A stretch of 38,201 nt of DNA. It comes from CAYMEK01 sp964389305 (GTDB lineage: Bacteria; Spirochaetota; Spirochaetia; SZUA-6; DRHE01). Below are positions 7,713 through 15,734 of the stretch, piece after piece. The stretch covers positions 1-38,201 of the forward strand of contig CAYMEK010000042.1 in the NCBI GenBank assembly GCA_964389305.1, written 5' to 3'. Positions within the stretch are counted from its first letter, which is position 1. Every line of letters starts with the position of its first letter. Made by a program: the position numbers and the translations under genes. The notes beneath the pieces were generated by a model, which made no database searches, was not told the origin of the DNA, and worked only from the letters and a program-made list of their open reading frames with translations.

Positions 7713-8399
7713 TTACTTGTTTGGGTCCCAGCTCAGGTTGACGCCGAACTCGTTGTTGAATCGCCTGCTAACGGTGCTTGCGCTTCCCAGGGGAATACGA
7801 ACAATGCCCCGGTAGCGGCCGCTCAGGCGCAGCTCTCGAATGAGGGTGGATTCCAGGCTCACCCCGGCGGTGTAGGTCTGCCGGGTTTTTTCGTGGTTGC
7901 GGTATACATCGAACACACCCTGAAAGGAAGGGGTGAGCTTTAACCGATCCAGTACCTTGAACACGAGCGCAGTCTCGGCCAGCAGGCTGGTAAGATCTTT
8001 GGAATCCCCGCAGGAATCAGGCTCGTCGTACCAGATCCACTTCGAGCGAAACCCCGTGCCCCATCGGAGGCGGTCGCCGATGTCCCAGGCGAACTCAGGA
8101 TTGAGAAAAAAGTAGGTATAGCTTCCGGACTGAAGGAAATATTCCTTGCGAGAGACGGCCGTATAGAAGTTGGTCGTAAAGTCGTCGCTCCACTCCTCCT
8201 TGATCCGAAGCGTGACTTTGTGCCGTTGGGAGGAGGGCTCCACTTCTTCTGGCTCGCCTTCCTCCGGCTCGATTTCCTCGCTTCCCGCCCCGCCTTCGTA
8301 GCGCAGGAAAAAAATCGGAAGCTTGATGTCCTGGGCCAGGCAGAGAAGGGGAGACAAGACCGCCCACAGCACGGCAACGAGAACCAGGGACCTTCTCAT
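7713..8399 (-). CDS. Predicted outer-membrane beta-barrel protein
   Basis: 228 residues. A signal peptide (MRRSLVLVAVLWAVLSPLLCLAQD) is followed by an acidic Glu/Pro-rich linker (~35-55) and then alternating amphipathic strands typical of a small outer-membrane barrel, for example 'KVTLRIKEEWSDDFTTNFYT', 'LRWGTGFRSKWIW' and 'TAGVSLESTLIRELRLSGRY'. The C-terminus ends in 'FGVNLSWDPNK', not the usual terminal aromatic. Its start is 3 nt past the stop of the holin-like gene, so they form one transcript. No specific function can be assigned; DUF481-like barrels are the closest general resemblance. Confidence 0.65.
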   Translation of the reverse strand: MRRSLVLVAVLWAVLSPLLCLAQDIKLPIFFLRYEGGAGSEEIEPEEGEPEEVEPSSQRHKVTLRIKEEWSDDFTTNFYTAVSRKEYFLQSGSYTYFFLNPEFAWDIGDRLRWGTGFRSKWIWYDEPDSCGDSKDLTSLLAETALVFKVLDRLKLTPSFQGVFDVYRNHEKTRQTYTAGVSLESTLIRELRLSGRYRGIVRIPLGSASTVSRRFNNEFGVNLSWDPNK

Positions 8400-8402
8400 G
8401 GA

Positions 8403-8681
8403 CTATCCCTTGCTTTTGACCATCTTGCCGATCGCGTACGAACCGAAGTGATAGATACCGTTAGCCTCCAAAAACACTCCGATCACCAGGATGACGAACT
8501 TTCCCCAGTCGTAGGGCTGAACCGACAGGACCCGCCAGAGCGAGAACAGGACCGAAACCACGGCGGAGATGATCAGGGCTTTGTAACCCTCCGCCTTCAG
8601 CCACTTCTTTACGGCCTGGGTTACCGCCAGAACAACCGTAGACAGGCCGAGAATTTCGGCCACTAATTCGGGGGTGAGCAT
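8403..8681 (-). CDS. Small membrane protein, phage holin-like
   Basis: 92 residues with about three hydrophobic segments: ~5-24, 'ALIISAVVSVLFSLW' and 'WGKFVILVIGVFLEANGIYHFG'. It ends in a basic tail (KMVKSKG). Size, topology and the 'EANGIYH' end resemble small putative holins of phages and defective prophages, which open pores in the inner membrane. No endolysin or other phage gene is nearby, so a lytic role is not supported. It has a good ribosome site (AGGAGG, complement 8687-8692) and a consensus promoter. Co-transcribed with the barrel protein. Confidence 0.6.
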   Translation of the reverse strand: MLTPELVAEILGLSTVVLAVTQAVKKWLKAEGYKALIISAVVSVLFSLWRVLSVQPYDWGKFVILVIGVFLEANGIYHFGSYAIGKMVKSKG

Positions 8682-8719
8682 AACGGACCTCCTTCTTTAG
8701 GATCTTGAGTCTATGAGTT

Positions 8720-8747
8720 ATTATAGACGGCTGAGGTTAGGACGCAA
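8720..8747 (-). promoter_or_regulatory. Sigma70-type promoter for the holin-like/barrel operon
   Basis: On the minus strand: TTGCGT (complement 8742-8747), 16 bp spacer, perfect TATAAT (complement 8720-8725). It is about 40 bp upstream of the start codon at 8681. Confidence 0.65.
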
Positions 8748-8798
8748 TGAACTAATGCGTCGAAAGAAAGTTGTACGGGGAGGCCTTGGTTTACTAGA

Positions 8799-8828
8799 CC
8801 CCCGGAGCCGCGATCCTGGATCCGGGGG
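8799..8828 (-). terminator. Stem-loop terminator candidate after the lipoprotein/repeat-protein pair
   Basis: CCCCCGGA (8799-8806) pairs perfectly with TCCGGGGG (8821-8828) around a 14-nt loop. It lies 29 nt beyond the stop at 8858 of the minus-strand gene. No strong U tract follows on the minus strand. Confidence 0.55.
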
Positions 8829-8857
8829 CCGTATATTGATGATCCGGTCCCGGCTGC

Positions 8858-9310
8858 CTACTTGGCCGTCAGGGTCTTCATGACCGATACCCCGACCAGC
8901 ACCTTCCTGGAATACTCGATGCTCTCCTCGTAGCGCTCAGCATTATAGCTGCTCTTGGCCTGGGCCAGGTCCCGCTCCGCCTGATCCAGGGCGGGCTGGT
9001 AGTCCGGTTGAACGCCCACGGTCTTGAAGTAGGTGACCCGCTCGTCGGCCTGTTTGAGCAGGCTGTTGGCCCGATATACGAGCAGCCTTTGGGCGACATA
9101 AGTGTTCGACCTCTCGATATAGACCTCGGCCTGCTTGGAGTATTCGGTGGCCCGGTCGTAGTCCCCTTGTGCATAAGCCTGGTCGGCCTGGCGCTGCAGC
9201 TCCAGGGCTTTTCGGTAATCGGGATTGTCCAGCAGGGACTGGCCGAAGGCGCTGAAGGCCGACAACAAAAGCCCGATGACCACTAGAGCGAAAACGACAT
9301 TAGTCTTCAT
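8858..9310 (-). CDS. Periplasmic helical-repeat protein (DUF4398/TPR-like)
   Basis: 150 residues with a signal peptide (MKTNVVFALVVIGLLLSAFSAFGQ). The mature part is all-helical and repeats the theme 'ALELQRQADQAYAQGDYDRATEYSKQAE' and 'LDQAERDLAQAKSSYNAERYEESIEYSRK', the pattern of spirochaetal DUF4398/TPR-like proteins. Its ATG overlaps the stop of the upstream lipoprotein gene by 4 nt (ATGA), so the products are coupled and probably partners in the periplasm. Function unknown; a scaffold or envelope role is a guess. Confidence 0.75.
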   Translation of the reverse strand: MKTNVVFALVVIGLLLSAFSAFGQSLLDNPDYRKALELQRQADQAYAQGDYDRATEYSKQAEVYIERSNTYVAQRLLVYRANSLLKQADERVTYFKTVGVQPDYQPALDQAERDLAQAKSSYNAERYEESIEYSRKVLVGVSVMKTLTAK

Positions 9311-9969
9311 TGTGTTGCTCCTCCCTGGATCTCTTCATCGGCCTCTTTGGCTTTTTCTTCTGCATCCTTTAGCCCCTCCTGGGAGGACTTGATCGCAGCT
9401 TCGGCCTTCTCCTTCTTTTCCCTGGTTTTGGCGTATACATCTTCGAACAGGGCCTTCGCCTCTGCAAACAGGGATATGGCCGTTTCGTAGTCGCCCGCCT
9501 TCTTCGCCGCCAGGGCCTCATCGTACTTTTTCTTGGCCGCGCTATACTCCTGCTTCATGGCCACCTGGGCTTTCAAGGCCTCCGCCTGGGCTTTGACCGC
9601 TTCTACGTCCTTTTGAGAACTCTCGGCTTTCAAGGGTAAAGCCTTGGTGAGAACGGCATTGTAGGACCGAATCGCCGCCTCGAAGGCTGTCCTGGCGGCG
9701 GCGTTGTCTTTACTGTACGCCGCCTCCCCTTTCTGGAACTGCTGCTCCGCCTGCCGGTATTCCTCGGGAGCGAACTCGGACAATCCATAGCGGTCGACTC
9801 TTTCCTTGAGCGACCTGGCCTCGGTGTACTGGCTTTCCGGCAGGGCCACGGTTTTGCCGACCGGCTGCTCCTCAGGCGTTTCTACCGGAGCTTCAGGTTC
9901 CGGCGCGCCGGCGCAGGAGATCAGAAGCAAAGCGACCGCTCCGAAAAGGAGGATCATTACCTTCCTCAT
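9307..9969 (-). CDS. Lipoprotein with coiled-coil/helical repeats
   Basis: 220 residues from the ATG at 9969, which has GGAGGTGAT just upstream; a GTG at 9978 lies inside that ribosome site and is rejected. A lipobox (LLISC, Cys at residue 19) marks it as a lipoprotein, followed by a Pro/Glu-rich linker. The rest is Ala/Glu/Lys-rich and helical, with 'RSLKERVDRYGLSEFAPEEYRQAEQQF' resembling DUF4398 and 'AKKAGDYETAISLFAEAKALFEDV' resembling a TPR. The C-terminal tail is a long charged helix. It is coupled to the next small periplasmic protein. No enzyme motif is visible. Confidence 0.82.
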   Translation of the reverse strand: MRKVMILLFGAVALLLISCAGAPEPEAPVETPEEQPVGKTVALPESQYTEARSLKERVDRYGLSEFAPEEYRQAEQQFQKGEAAYSKDNAAARTAFEAAIRSYNAVLTKALPLKAESSQKDVEAVKAQAEALKAQVAMKQEYSAAKKKYDEALAAKKAGDYETAISLFAEAKALFEDVYAKTREKKEKAEAAIKSSQEGLKDAEEKAKEADEEIQGGATQ

Positions 9970-10038
9970 CTCTATCACCTCCGATTTCTTGACGATTCCG
10001 AGCCCAAGCTCGAGCTCAAGCCCGGTACGCGCTGCAAG

Positions 10039-13000
10039 TTATCCCAATAATAAATTGTTTACGGCCTGCCGTCCAGGTTCTCCCGCCCGTATAGGGCCGC
10101 GGCCCGAAGGCTCGCTGTATCCCGAGAACAACAGCGAGCTGTCCAGGGGAATGAACAGGTGCTCACCGTCGGGCTGCAGGGCCCAGCGTACCGTGGTTAC
10201 CCCGTTCGGGGCCGGCGGTGCTTCGCGGCCGCCGCCGTGGTGGAATCCCGGCGCAGGGCCCAACTCGAGCAAGAGATCGGTCTGGCCGGCCGCCGCTCCC
10301 GCCTTCCCTGGCTGCGCCGGCACGTCGGCCTCCACCCTGCCGGGCACCTCCGGCTTGCCTCCGGCCGTCTGGAACCTCATTGCCGCCAGGGAGCGAAGCA
10401 GATAGCCGCCGTTGCGGGAGTTCCAGAACAGGGTAAGGCGGACACGCGGCCCGCCGGAACCGTCGAGCACCGCAGCCCGGATCGCTTTCAGTATCTTCTT
10501 TTCCACTTGCTTGCCCTGATTTTTCAGGACCTCTTCCGGATTGAGAAGAAGCTCGACGGCTTCCGTACCGACCGCCTTGGCCTCCCGCAGAGCCAGCTCC
10601 AAAGCATCCACCTGCGGGAAGGTGCGCTCGAAGAAACGCCGGTACACGGGGTTGAGCGGCCCGGCCTGCCACAGCGGATAGCCCCGCTCGCGGCCCAGGG
10701 CCAGGCATTCGGTGAAAGCGACATTGTTGGATTCATCCAGATTTCCCGCGACGAGGATCAGCCTCCGGCTGCTGTCTGTCCACCCGTCTTCAAACAGATA
10801 GTCAGCCTGAGCGCCGGGAGCGCCGTTGCCGGTGAGCTCAGTCCAGCCGGCCTCCAGGTGCTCGAGCCCAGCCGCCTGCACGGCCAGGCCCTTGGCTTGC
10901 GCGAAACCGAGCAGTCGATCGATCAGCTCGCCGGGGAGGTAGGGGGACAGGCGCATCAGGGGCCGGCGGGCCTTCCGGATCTCCTGCTCCAGGCGGCTGG
11001 CCGCCTCCTGCCAGCCGATGGCCTTTCCCTTCTCATCCAGCGGGGTCTGCGGAAGCGGGCCGTTCAAGAAGGCGTGCTCGAACCTGCCCAGCAGGCACAG
11101 CCGGCCGCCCCACTCGCCATCCCTGGCTGTGCCGGCAGCGTTCCGCTCGAAACGCGGAAGGACCCGGGTCAGCAAGCTGCCGTGGTAACGCAGCTCCAAC
11201 GGACAGCTCACCGAACAAAGGGAGCAGAAGCCCTCCTCGACCCTCTCTTCGAGGGGCACTGTTTTGCCGCCGGGGATCTTCTCGGTCAGGGCGCCGACCG
11301 GACAGGCGGAAACGCACTGACCGCACTGAATGCACAGAGGGTCCTCCCCGAAGGGCAGGTTGAAGGTCGGGACCACCACCGACTTGAAGCCCCGGTTCAC
11401 GTAGCCCAGGACTCCCAGGCCCTGGACCTCCAGGCAAATACGGATACAGCGTCCGCAGAGCACGCACTTGGACGGATCGCGGCGGATGAATGGGTGGCTT
11501 TCATCAATGGGGTGCTTCTGGATTTCTCCGGCATAGCGGATCGTAGAGGCCCCGTAGCTCTGGGCATAGCGCTTCAGCTTGCATTCCTCCACGTCCTGGC
11601 AGCCGCACTCCAGGCAGCGGGCCGCTTCCTTCAAGGCCTGCTTCTCGCTGTAGCCCTTCTCGATCTCGTTGAAATTGTTCCTGCGTTTTTCCGGGCTGGC
11701 AACCTTCATCTTCTCCCGGGGAACACGGGGCTCGTCCCTGTAGTCCTCCGAGGTAAGCTCGCCGAAATCCTCCTTCTTGCTCAGGAACTCCGGCTCGCGG
11801 CGATAGCGCCCGCCTTTGAGGTAAGCCACGGCAGCTCTGGCCGCATGCTTTCCTCCCGCTATGGCCCGGATGCCGATGTCCGGCCCGGTTACCAGGTCGC
11901 CGGCGGCGAACAGCCCCGGTACGGGAGTGCAGCCGGTATCGGCATCGCAGACCAGATAGCCCTTTTCGCCCAACAGACCTTCCACCCCCTCCAGGCAGCC
12001 GGTGTCGGCGTACTGACCTATGGCCGTGATGATGGTGTCAGCCTCGATCTCGTAATCGCTGCCCTCGATGGGAATCGGCCGCCGCCGGCCGGAAGAATCG
12101 GGCTCGCCCAGCTCCATCTTGATCAGGCGCAGCGTTTTCAATCCTTTACCCCTGTCCCGGATCATCATCGGGGCCACCAGGTAGTAAAACTGCACTCCTT
12201 CCTCCACGGCTTCCTGGATTTCCAGAGGGGAAGCGGGCATCTCGACGTCGCTGCGCCGGTAGAAGAGGTTCACCTCTGCGGCGCCGACGCGCACCGCCGT
12301 ACGGGCAGAGTCGATGGCCGTATTACCGCCCCCGATCACAGCCACCCTGTTGCCCAAAGAGGGTCTTTCGCCGCAGGCGACGCGGTGCAGGAAATCGATA
12401 CCTGCGATCACCCCGGGGCGGTCCTCCCCCTCGACCCGCAGGCCCCGGCTCCTCCAGGCGCCCATGGCCAGGATCACGGCATCATATTGCCGCCGCAGCT
12501 CTTCCAGCCCGATATCCTCGCCGATGCGTACTCCGGTCTTCAGATCCACTCCGAGCCGCAAAATGGTTTCTATTTCCCGGTCCAGCGTGTCCTGAGGCAG
12601 GCGGTAGTCCGGTATTCCGTAGCGGAACATGCCGCCGGCTTTGCTTTCAGCCTCGTAGACCGTGACCTGGATTCCCTCCTGAACCAGATAATAAGCCGCC
12701 GACAGGCCGGCTGGCCCGGCGCCCACCACAGCCACCTTCTTGCCGGTTTTCGGGGCCAGGGGCGGATCGTAGCTCTCGGCGGAAGCCAGGTCTCGATCGG
12801 CTACGAAGCGCTTGAGCCAGTCGATCGCCACCGGCTCATCCACCAGGTTACGCCGACAGGCCTCCTCGCAGGGCCGGGGGCAGACCCGGCCGATGGCCAG
12901 GGGGAAGGGATTGTCCCGCTTGATCAGCCGCAGGGCTTCGCCATAGCGTCCGTTGGCGATCAACCCGATATAGCCCTGCACGTCTATGTTGGAGGGACAG

Positions 13001-13329
13001 GCCAGGGTGCAGGGCGGCTTGCAGTCTCCGTAGTGGTTGGACAGAAGCAGTTCGAGGGCCATACGCCGGGCGGCGTGGATTTCCTCGTCATCGGTGATGA
13101 TCTGCATGCCCTGGCGTACCTTGGTCGAGCAGGCGGGCACGAAGCCCTTGGCGCCGAACACCCGCACCACGCACAGCCAGCAGGAGGCGTAGGGAACCAG
13201 CCTCGGATCGTGGCAGAGGGTGGGGATCTCGACACCCTGCTCCTCGGCCACGGCCAGGATGGTCATTTCGGAAGGCACCAGGAGCTTCTTGCCGTTGAAG
13301 GTGATCTGTACCAGCCGCTTTCCGTTCAT
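10039..13329 (-). CDS. Multidomain iron-sulfur flavoprotein: 2Fe-2S + GltD/NfnB-like FAD-NAD(P)H module + ferredoxin + degenerate MopB
   Basis: 1096 residues. Order: an N-terminal 2Fe-2S domain (C39, C50, C53, C67), then H-x3-C-x3-C-x3-C ('HYGDCKPPCTLAC') resembling the His-ligated cluster of NuoG and HydA; a GltD-type cluster ('RVCPRPCEEAC'); an FAD fold ('VAVVGAGPAGLSAAYYL'); an NAD(P)H fold ('VAVIGGGNTAIDSARTAVRVGA'); two ferredoxin clusters ('CVLCGRCIRIC' and 'CIQCGQCVSACP'); and a molybdopterin-oxidoreductase-like part opening with 'CSLCSVSC'. This last part is short and lacks recognisable cofactor-binding motifs, so it is probably structural, as in NuoG. The ATG overlaps the NuoF-like stop by 4 nt. 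No H-cluster is present, so it is not a hydrogenase. Likely role: couples the NADH-side NuoEF pair with NAD(P)H and ferredoxin, possibly by electron bifurcation. The real substrate is uncertain. Confidence 0.85.
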   Translation of the reverse strand: MNGKRLVQITFNGKKLLVPSEMTILAVAEEQGVEIPTLCHDPRLVPYASCWLCVVRVFGAKGFVPACSTKVRQGMQIITDDEEIHAARRMALELLLSNHYGDCKPPCTLACPSNIDVQGYIGLIANGRYGEALRLIKRDNPFPLAIGRVCPRPCEEACRRNLVDEPVAIDWLKRFVADRDLASAESYDPPLAPKTGKKVAVVGAGPAGLSAAYYLVQEGIQVTVYEAESKAGGMFRYGIPDYRLPQDTLDREIETILRLGVDLKTGVRIGEDIGLEELRRQYDAVILAMGAWRSRGLRVEGEDRPGVIAGIDFLHRVACGERPSLGNRVAVIGGGNTAIDSARTAVRVGAAEVNLFYRRSDVEMPASPLEIQEAVEEGVQFYYLVAPMMIRDRGKGLKTLRLIKMELGEPDSSGRRRPIPIEGSDYEIEADTIITAIGQYADTGCLEGVEGLLGEKGYLVCDADTGCTPVPGLFAAGDLVTGPDIGIRAIAGGKHAARAAVAYLKGGRYRREPEFLSKKEDFGELTSEDYRDEPRVPREKMKVASPEKRRNNFNEIEKGYSEKQALKEAARCLECGCQDVEECKLKRYAQSYGASTIRYAGEIQKHPIDESHPFIRRDPSKCVLCGRCIRICLEVQGLGVLGYVNRGFKSVVVPTFNLPFGEDPLCIQCGQCVSACPVGALTEKIPGGKTVPLEERVEEGFCSLCSVSCPLELRYHGSLLTRVLPRFERNAAGTARDGEWGGRLCLLGRFEHAFLNGPLPQTPLDEKGKAIGWQEAASRLEQEIRKARRPLMRLSPYLPGELIDRLLGFAQAKGLAVQAAGLEHLEAGWTELTGNGAPGAQADYLFEDGWTDSSRRLILVAGNLDESNNVAFTECLALGRERGYPLWQAGPLNPVYRRFFERTFPQVDALELALREAKAVGTEAVELLLNPEEVLKNQGKQVEKKILKAIRAAVLDGSGGPRVRLTLFWNSRNGGYLLRSLAAMRFQTAGGKPEVPGRVEADVPAQPGKAGAAAGQTDLLLELGPAPGFHHGGGREAPPAPNGVTTVRWALQPDGEHLFIPLDSSLLFSGYSEPSGRGPIRAGEPGRQAVNNLLLG

Positions 13330-15098
13330 GCTTCCACCCCCGTGACAACCTCGATGGCGTCGAAACGGCAGGCCTCGAAGCATAGGCCGCACTTTATGCA
13401 CTTGCTTTCGTCGATGCTGTGAACCTTTTTGCGCTCGCCGGCGGCGGCGCTGGTGGGACAGACCTTGGCGCACAGACCGCAGCCGGTGCAGGCTTCCTCG
13501 ATCACCCGGAAGCGCAGCAAAGCCCGGCAGTGCTTGGCCGGGCAGCGCTTGTTCTCGATATGCTCGAGGTACTCCTCCCGGAAGTACTTGAGGGTGGTCA
13601 GCACCGGATTGGGTGCTGTCTGGCCCAGCGCGCAGAGCGAGGAAGTCCTGATCTTGACAGCCAACTCCTCCAGCAAGTCGAGATCGGACAGCCGACCTTG
13701 GCCCCGGGTAATACGCTCCAGGATCTCCAGCATCCTTTTGGTGCCGACGCGGCAAAAGGTGCATTTGCCGCAGGACTCACTCTGGGTGAAGCTCAAGAAA
13801 TAGTGGGCCACGTCCACCATACAGGTGGTCTCGTCCATTACCACCATTCCCCCGGAGCCCATGATCGCCCCGGTGGCGGTCAATGAATCATAGTCCACCT
13901 GCACGTCCAGCAGGCTCGCCGGGATGCAGCCGCCGGAAGGTCCGCCTATCTGCACCGCCTTGAAGCCGCGGTCGTTCTGGATTCCCCCGCCGATGCCGTA
14001 GATGATCTCCCGCAGGGTAATACCCATGGGTACCTCGATCATGCCGCCGTGCTTGATCTTGCCGGCCAGAGCAAAAACCTTAGTGCCCTTGCTCTTCTCC
14101 GTGCCCACCGCGGCGTAAGCCTTACCGCCCGTTCGCAGGATCGGTGCCACGTTGCCCAGGGTCTCCACGTTGTTGATGTTCGTGGGCGCCCCCCAAAGGC
14201 CCCGCTCGGCCGGGAAGGGAGGCCGAAGACTGGGCATACCCCGCTTGCCTTCGATAGAGGCCATAAGGGCCGTCTCCTCCCCGCAGACGAAGGCGCCGGC
14301 GCCCTCCTTCAGGTGGATGTGGAACGAAAAGTCGCTGCCGAGGATATGGTCCCCGAGAAGCTTCCTCTCCTCGGCCTGGCGAACGGCTATCTCGAGCCGC
14401 TTGATGGCCAGAGGGTACTCGGCCCGCACGTAGATATAACCCTGGTCGGCCCCTATAGCGTAGGCGCCGATGGCCATACCCTCCAGGACGGCATGCGGGT
14501 CGCCCTCCAGCAGCGAGCGGTCCATGAAGGCTCCCGGGTCCCCCTCGTCGGCATTGCAGATCATGTACTTTCTGCCACCCCTGCTCGCCCGGGCCAGGGA
14601 CCACTTCAGCCCGGTGGGGAAGCCGGCCCCGCCGCGACCGCGCAGGCCTGAAGATTTGATCTCCTCGATCACCTGTTCGGGGCTCATGGAGATGATCGCC
14701 TTACGCAGCGCTGCGTAGCCGCCGGCGGCCAGGTAGTCCTCTACGGATTCGGGATTGATCACCCCGCAGTTGGCCAGCACGATCTTCATCTGCCTGGCCA
14801 GATAGGGGTAACCGGCAGGGATAAGGTACTCCTCCACCGGAGCTCCGCCGATGAGGTGCTGCTCCACCACCCGGCGGATCCTGTCCGCATCCAGCTCCCC
14901 GTACAGGAAACGGCTGCCGTCCTCGAGGCGAACCTCGATCAATGGCTCCCGGTGACAGGCGCCGATACAACCGGTGGTGGAAACGGGGACGGCGAGCCCG
15001 CTGCGCTCCAGCTCCTCCTGCAGGGTCTCGTACACCTGGCGAGCCCCGGCGGCGATACCGCAGGAGCCGAGCCCCACCGCGATTTCCTTGACGGCCAT
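13326..15098 (-). CDS. NuoF/HydB-like NADH-binding flavoprotein with C-terminal ferredoxin domain
   Basis: 590 residues. The N-terminal ~90 residues are a thioredoxin-like 2Fe-2S domain ('GLGSCGIAAGA', 'TTGCIGACHREP'). The NuoF core has 'GLRGRGGAGFPTGLKW' and 'CNADEGDPGAFMDRSL' for FMN and NADH, and 'SCGKCTFCRVGT' for the N3 4Fe-4S cluster. The C-terminus adds two 4Fe-4S motifs ('CTGCGLCAKVCP', 'CIKCGLCFEAC'). This layout equals the HydB subunit of bifurcating hydrogenases and the BfuB family rather than respiratory NuoF, which lacks both end domains. The ATG at 15098 shares one base with the NuoE-like stop. Soluble, cytoplasmic. Confidence 0.93.
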   Translation of the reverse strand: MAVKEIAVGLGSCGIAAGARQVYETLQEELERSGLAVPVSTTGCIGACHREPLIEVRLEDGSRFLYGELDADRIRRVVEQHLIGGAPVEEYLIPAGYPYLARQMKIVLANCGVINPESVEDYLAAGGYAALRKAIISMSPEQVIEEIKSSGLRGRGGAGFPTGLKWSLARASRGGRKYMICNADEGDPGAFMDRSLLEGDPHAVLEGMAIGAYAIGADQGYIYVRAEYPLAIKRLEIAVRQAEERKLLGDHILGSDFSFHIHLKEGAGAFVCGEETALMASIEGKRGMPSLRPPFPAERGLWGAPTNINNVETLGNVAPILRTGGKAYAAVGTEKSKGTKVFALAGKIKHGGMIEVPMGITLREIIYGIGGGIQNDRGFKAVQIGGPSGGCIPASLLDVQVDYDSLTATGAIMGSGGMVVMDETTCMVDVAHYFLSFTQSESCGKCTFCRVGTKRMLEILERITRGQGRLSDLDLLEELAVKIRTSSLCALGQTAPNPVLTTLKYFREEYLEHIENKRCPAKHCRALLRFRVIEEACTGCGLCAKVCPTSAAAGERKKVHSIDESKCIKCGLCFEACRFDAIEVVTGVEA

Positions 15099-15550
15099 CA
15101 CACACCCACCTTGCGAACGACCTTCTTGAGCTTCTCTCCGGTAAGCCGCCCGTGGACCTCCCCGTCGAGCATGACCACGGGAGCCAGGGAGCAGCAGCCC
15201 AGACAGGCGACTCTCTCGATGGTGAACCGGCGGTCCTCCGTTGTCTGGCCCGGCTCGATCCCCAGCTCGGTCTTCAAAGCCAGGTCGAGCGCTTCAGCCC
15301 CGTTCACATGACAGGCGGTCCCGTGGCAGACCTTGAGCGTATGTTTGCCCGCAGGCTGGAAGCGAAACTGAGCATAGAAAGTCGCTACGCCGTAGATCTC
15401 GGCCGGAGACTTACCCGTGATTCCAGCGATGGCTTCCATGTCCTCTCTCGACAGGAATCCGTGCAACTCCTGGGTCTTCTGCAACAGCGGGATAACATTG
15501 CCTTTCTGATCCTTCCAGTGCTGTAAAAGCTCCTGAAAACTCTCGTTCAC
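15098..15550 (-). CDS. NuoE/HydC-like 2Fe-2S subunit
   Basis: 150 residues, the usual length. The four cluster cysteines are in 'KVCHGTACHVNG' and 'ACLGCCSLAPV', with a helical N-terminal region typical of NuoE. The start is GTG at 15550 with GAAGGAG about 8 nt upstream. It is the first gene of a three-gene operon with the NuoF-like protein and the large fusion. In HydABC-type enzymes this subunit passes electrons from the NuoF flavin. A promoter about 150 nt upstream gives a long leader. Confidence 0.93.
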   Translation of the reverse strand: MNESFQELLQHWKDQKGNVIPLLQKTQELHGFLSREDMEAIAGITGKSPAEIYGVATFYAQFRFQPAGKHTLKVCHGTACHVNGAEALDLALKTELGIEPGQTTEDRRFTIERVACLGCCSLAPVVMLDGEVHGRLTGEKLKKVVRKVGV

Positions 15551-15696
15551 CTCGTCCGCTCCTTCTCACCGCGTGATCGTTCTCGCCCTCGATAAGCTGG
15601 AGAGATTCCAGGCAGGTATACCAAACCCCCACCGGGAAACGCTGGAACGCCCCAGGGGTCACCAACACTTCACGCTCGAAATTACTAGTCGAGTCG

Positions 15697-15725
15697 ATTG
15701 TAACACGTCCCTAAAGGTTCAACAA
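15697..15725 (-). promoter_or_regulatory. Promoter for the NuoEF-fusion operon
   Basis: On the minus strand: TTGTTG (complement 15720-15725), 17 bp spacer, TACAAT (complement 15697-15702). It overlaps the region just after the RecQ-like stop at 15735. The predicted transcript has an unusually long leader of about 140 nt before the GTG. Confidence 0.5.
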
Positions 15726-15734
15726 GTCGCGGGT

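Noticed and set aside
8403..8681. Prophage remnant
   Set aside because: No lysin, capsid, integrase or att-like repeat around the holin-like gene.
10159..13422. Very long plus-strand open frame (1087 codons) opposite the iron-sulfur flavoprotein gene
   Set aside because: It is antisense to a gene with unmistakable domains, has no recognisable motif or composition of a real protein, and long antisense frames are expected in GC-rich DNA.
13330..13764. N-terminal extension of the fusion flavoprotein frame
   Set aside because: It overlaps the ferredoxin end of the NuoF-like gene in another frame; ATG 13329 overlaps the upstream stop as ATGA, a standard coupled start.
10039..15550. Reading the operon as a [FeFe] hydrogenase (HydABC)
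   Set aside because: No H-cluster motifs (TSCCPxW, MPCxxKxxE) occur in the large subunit.
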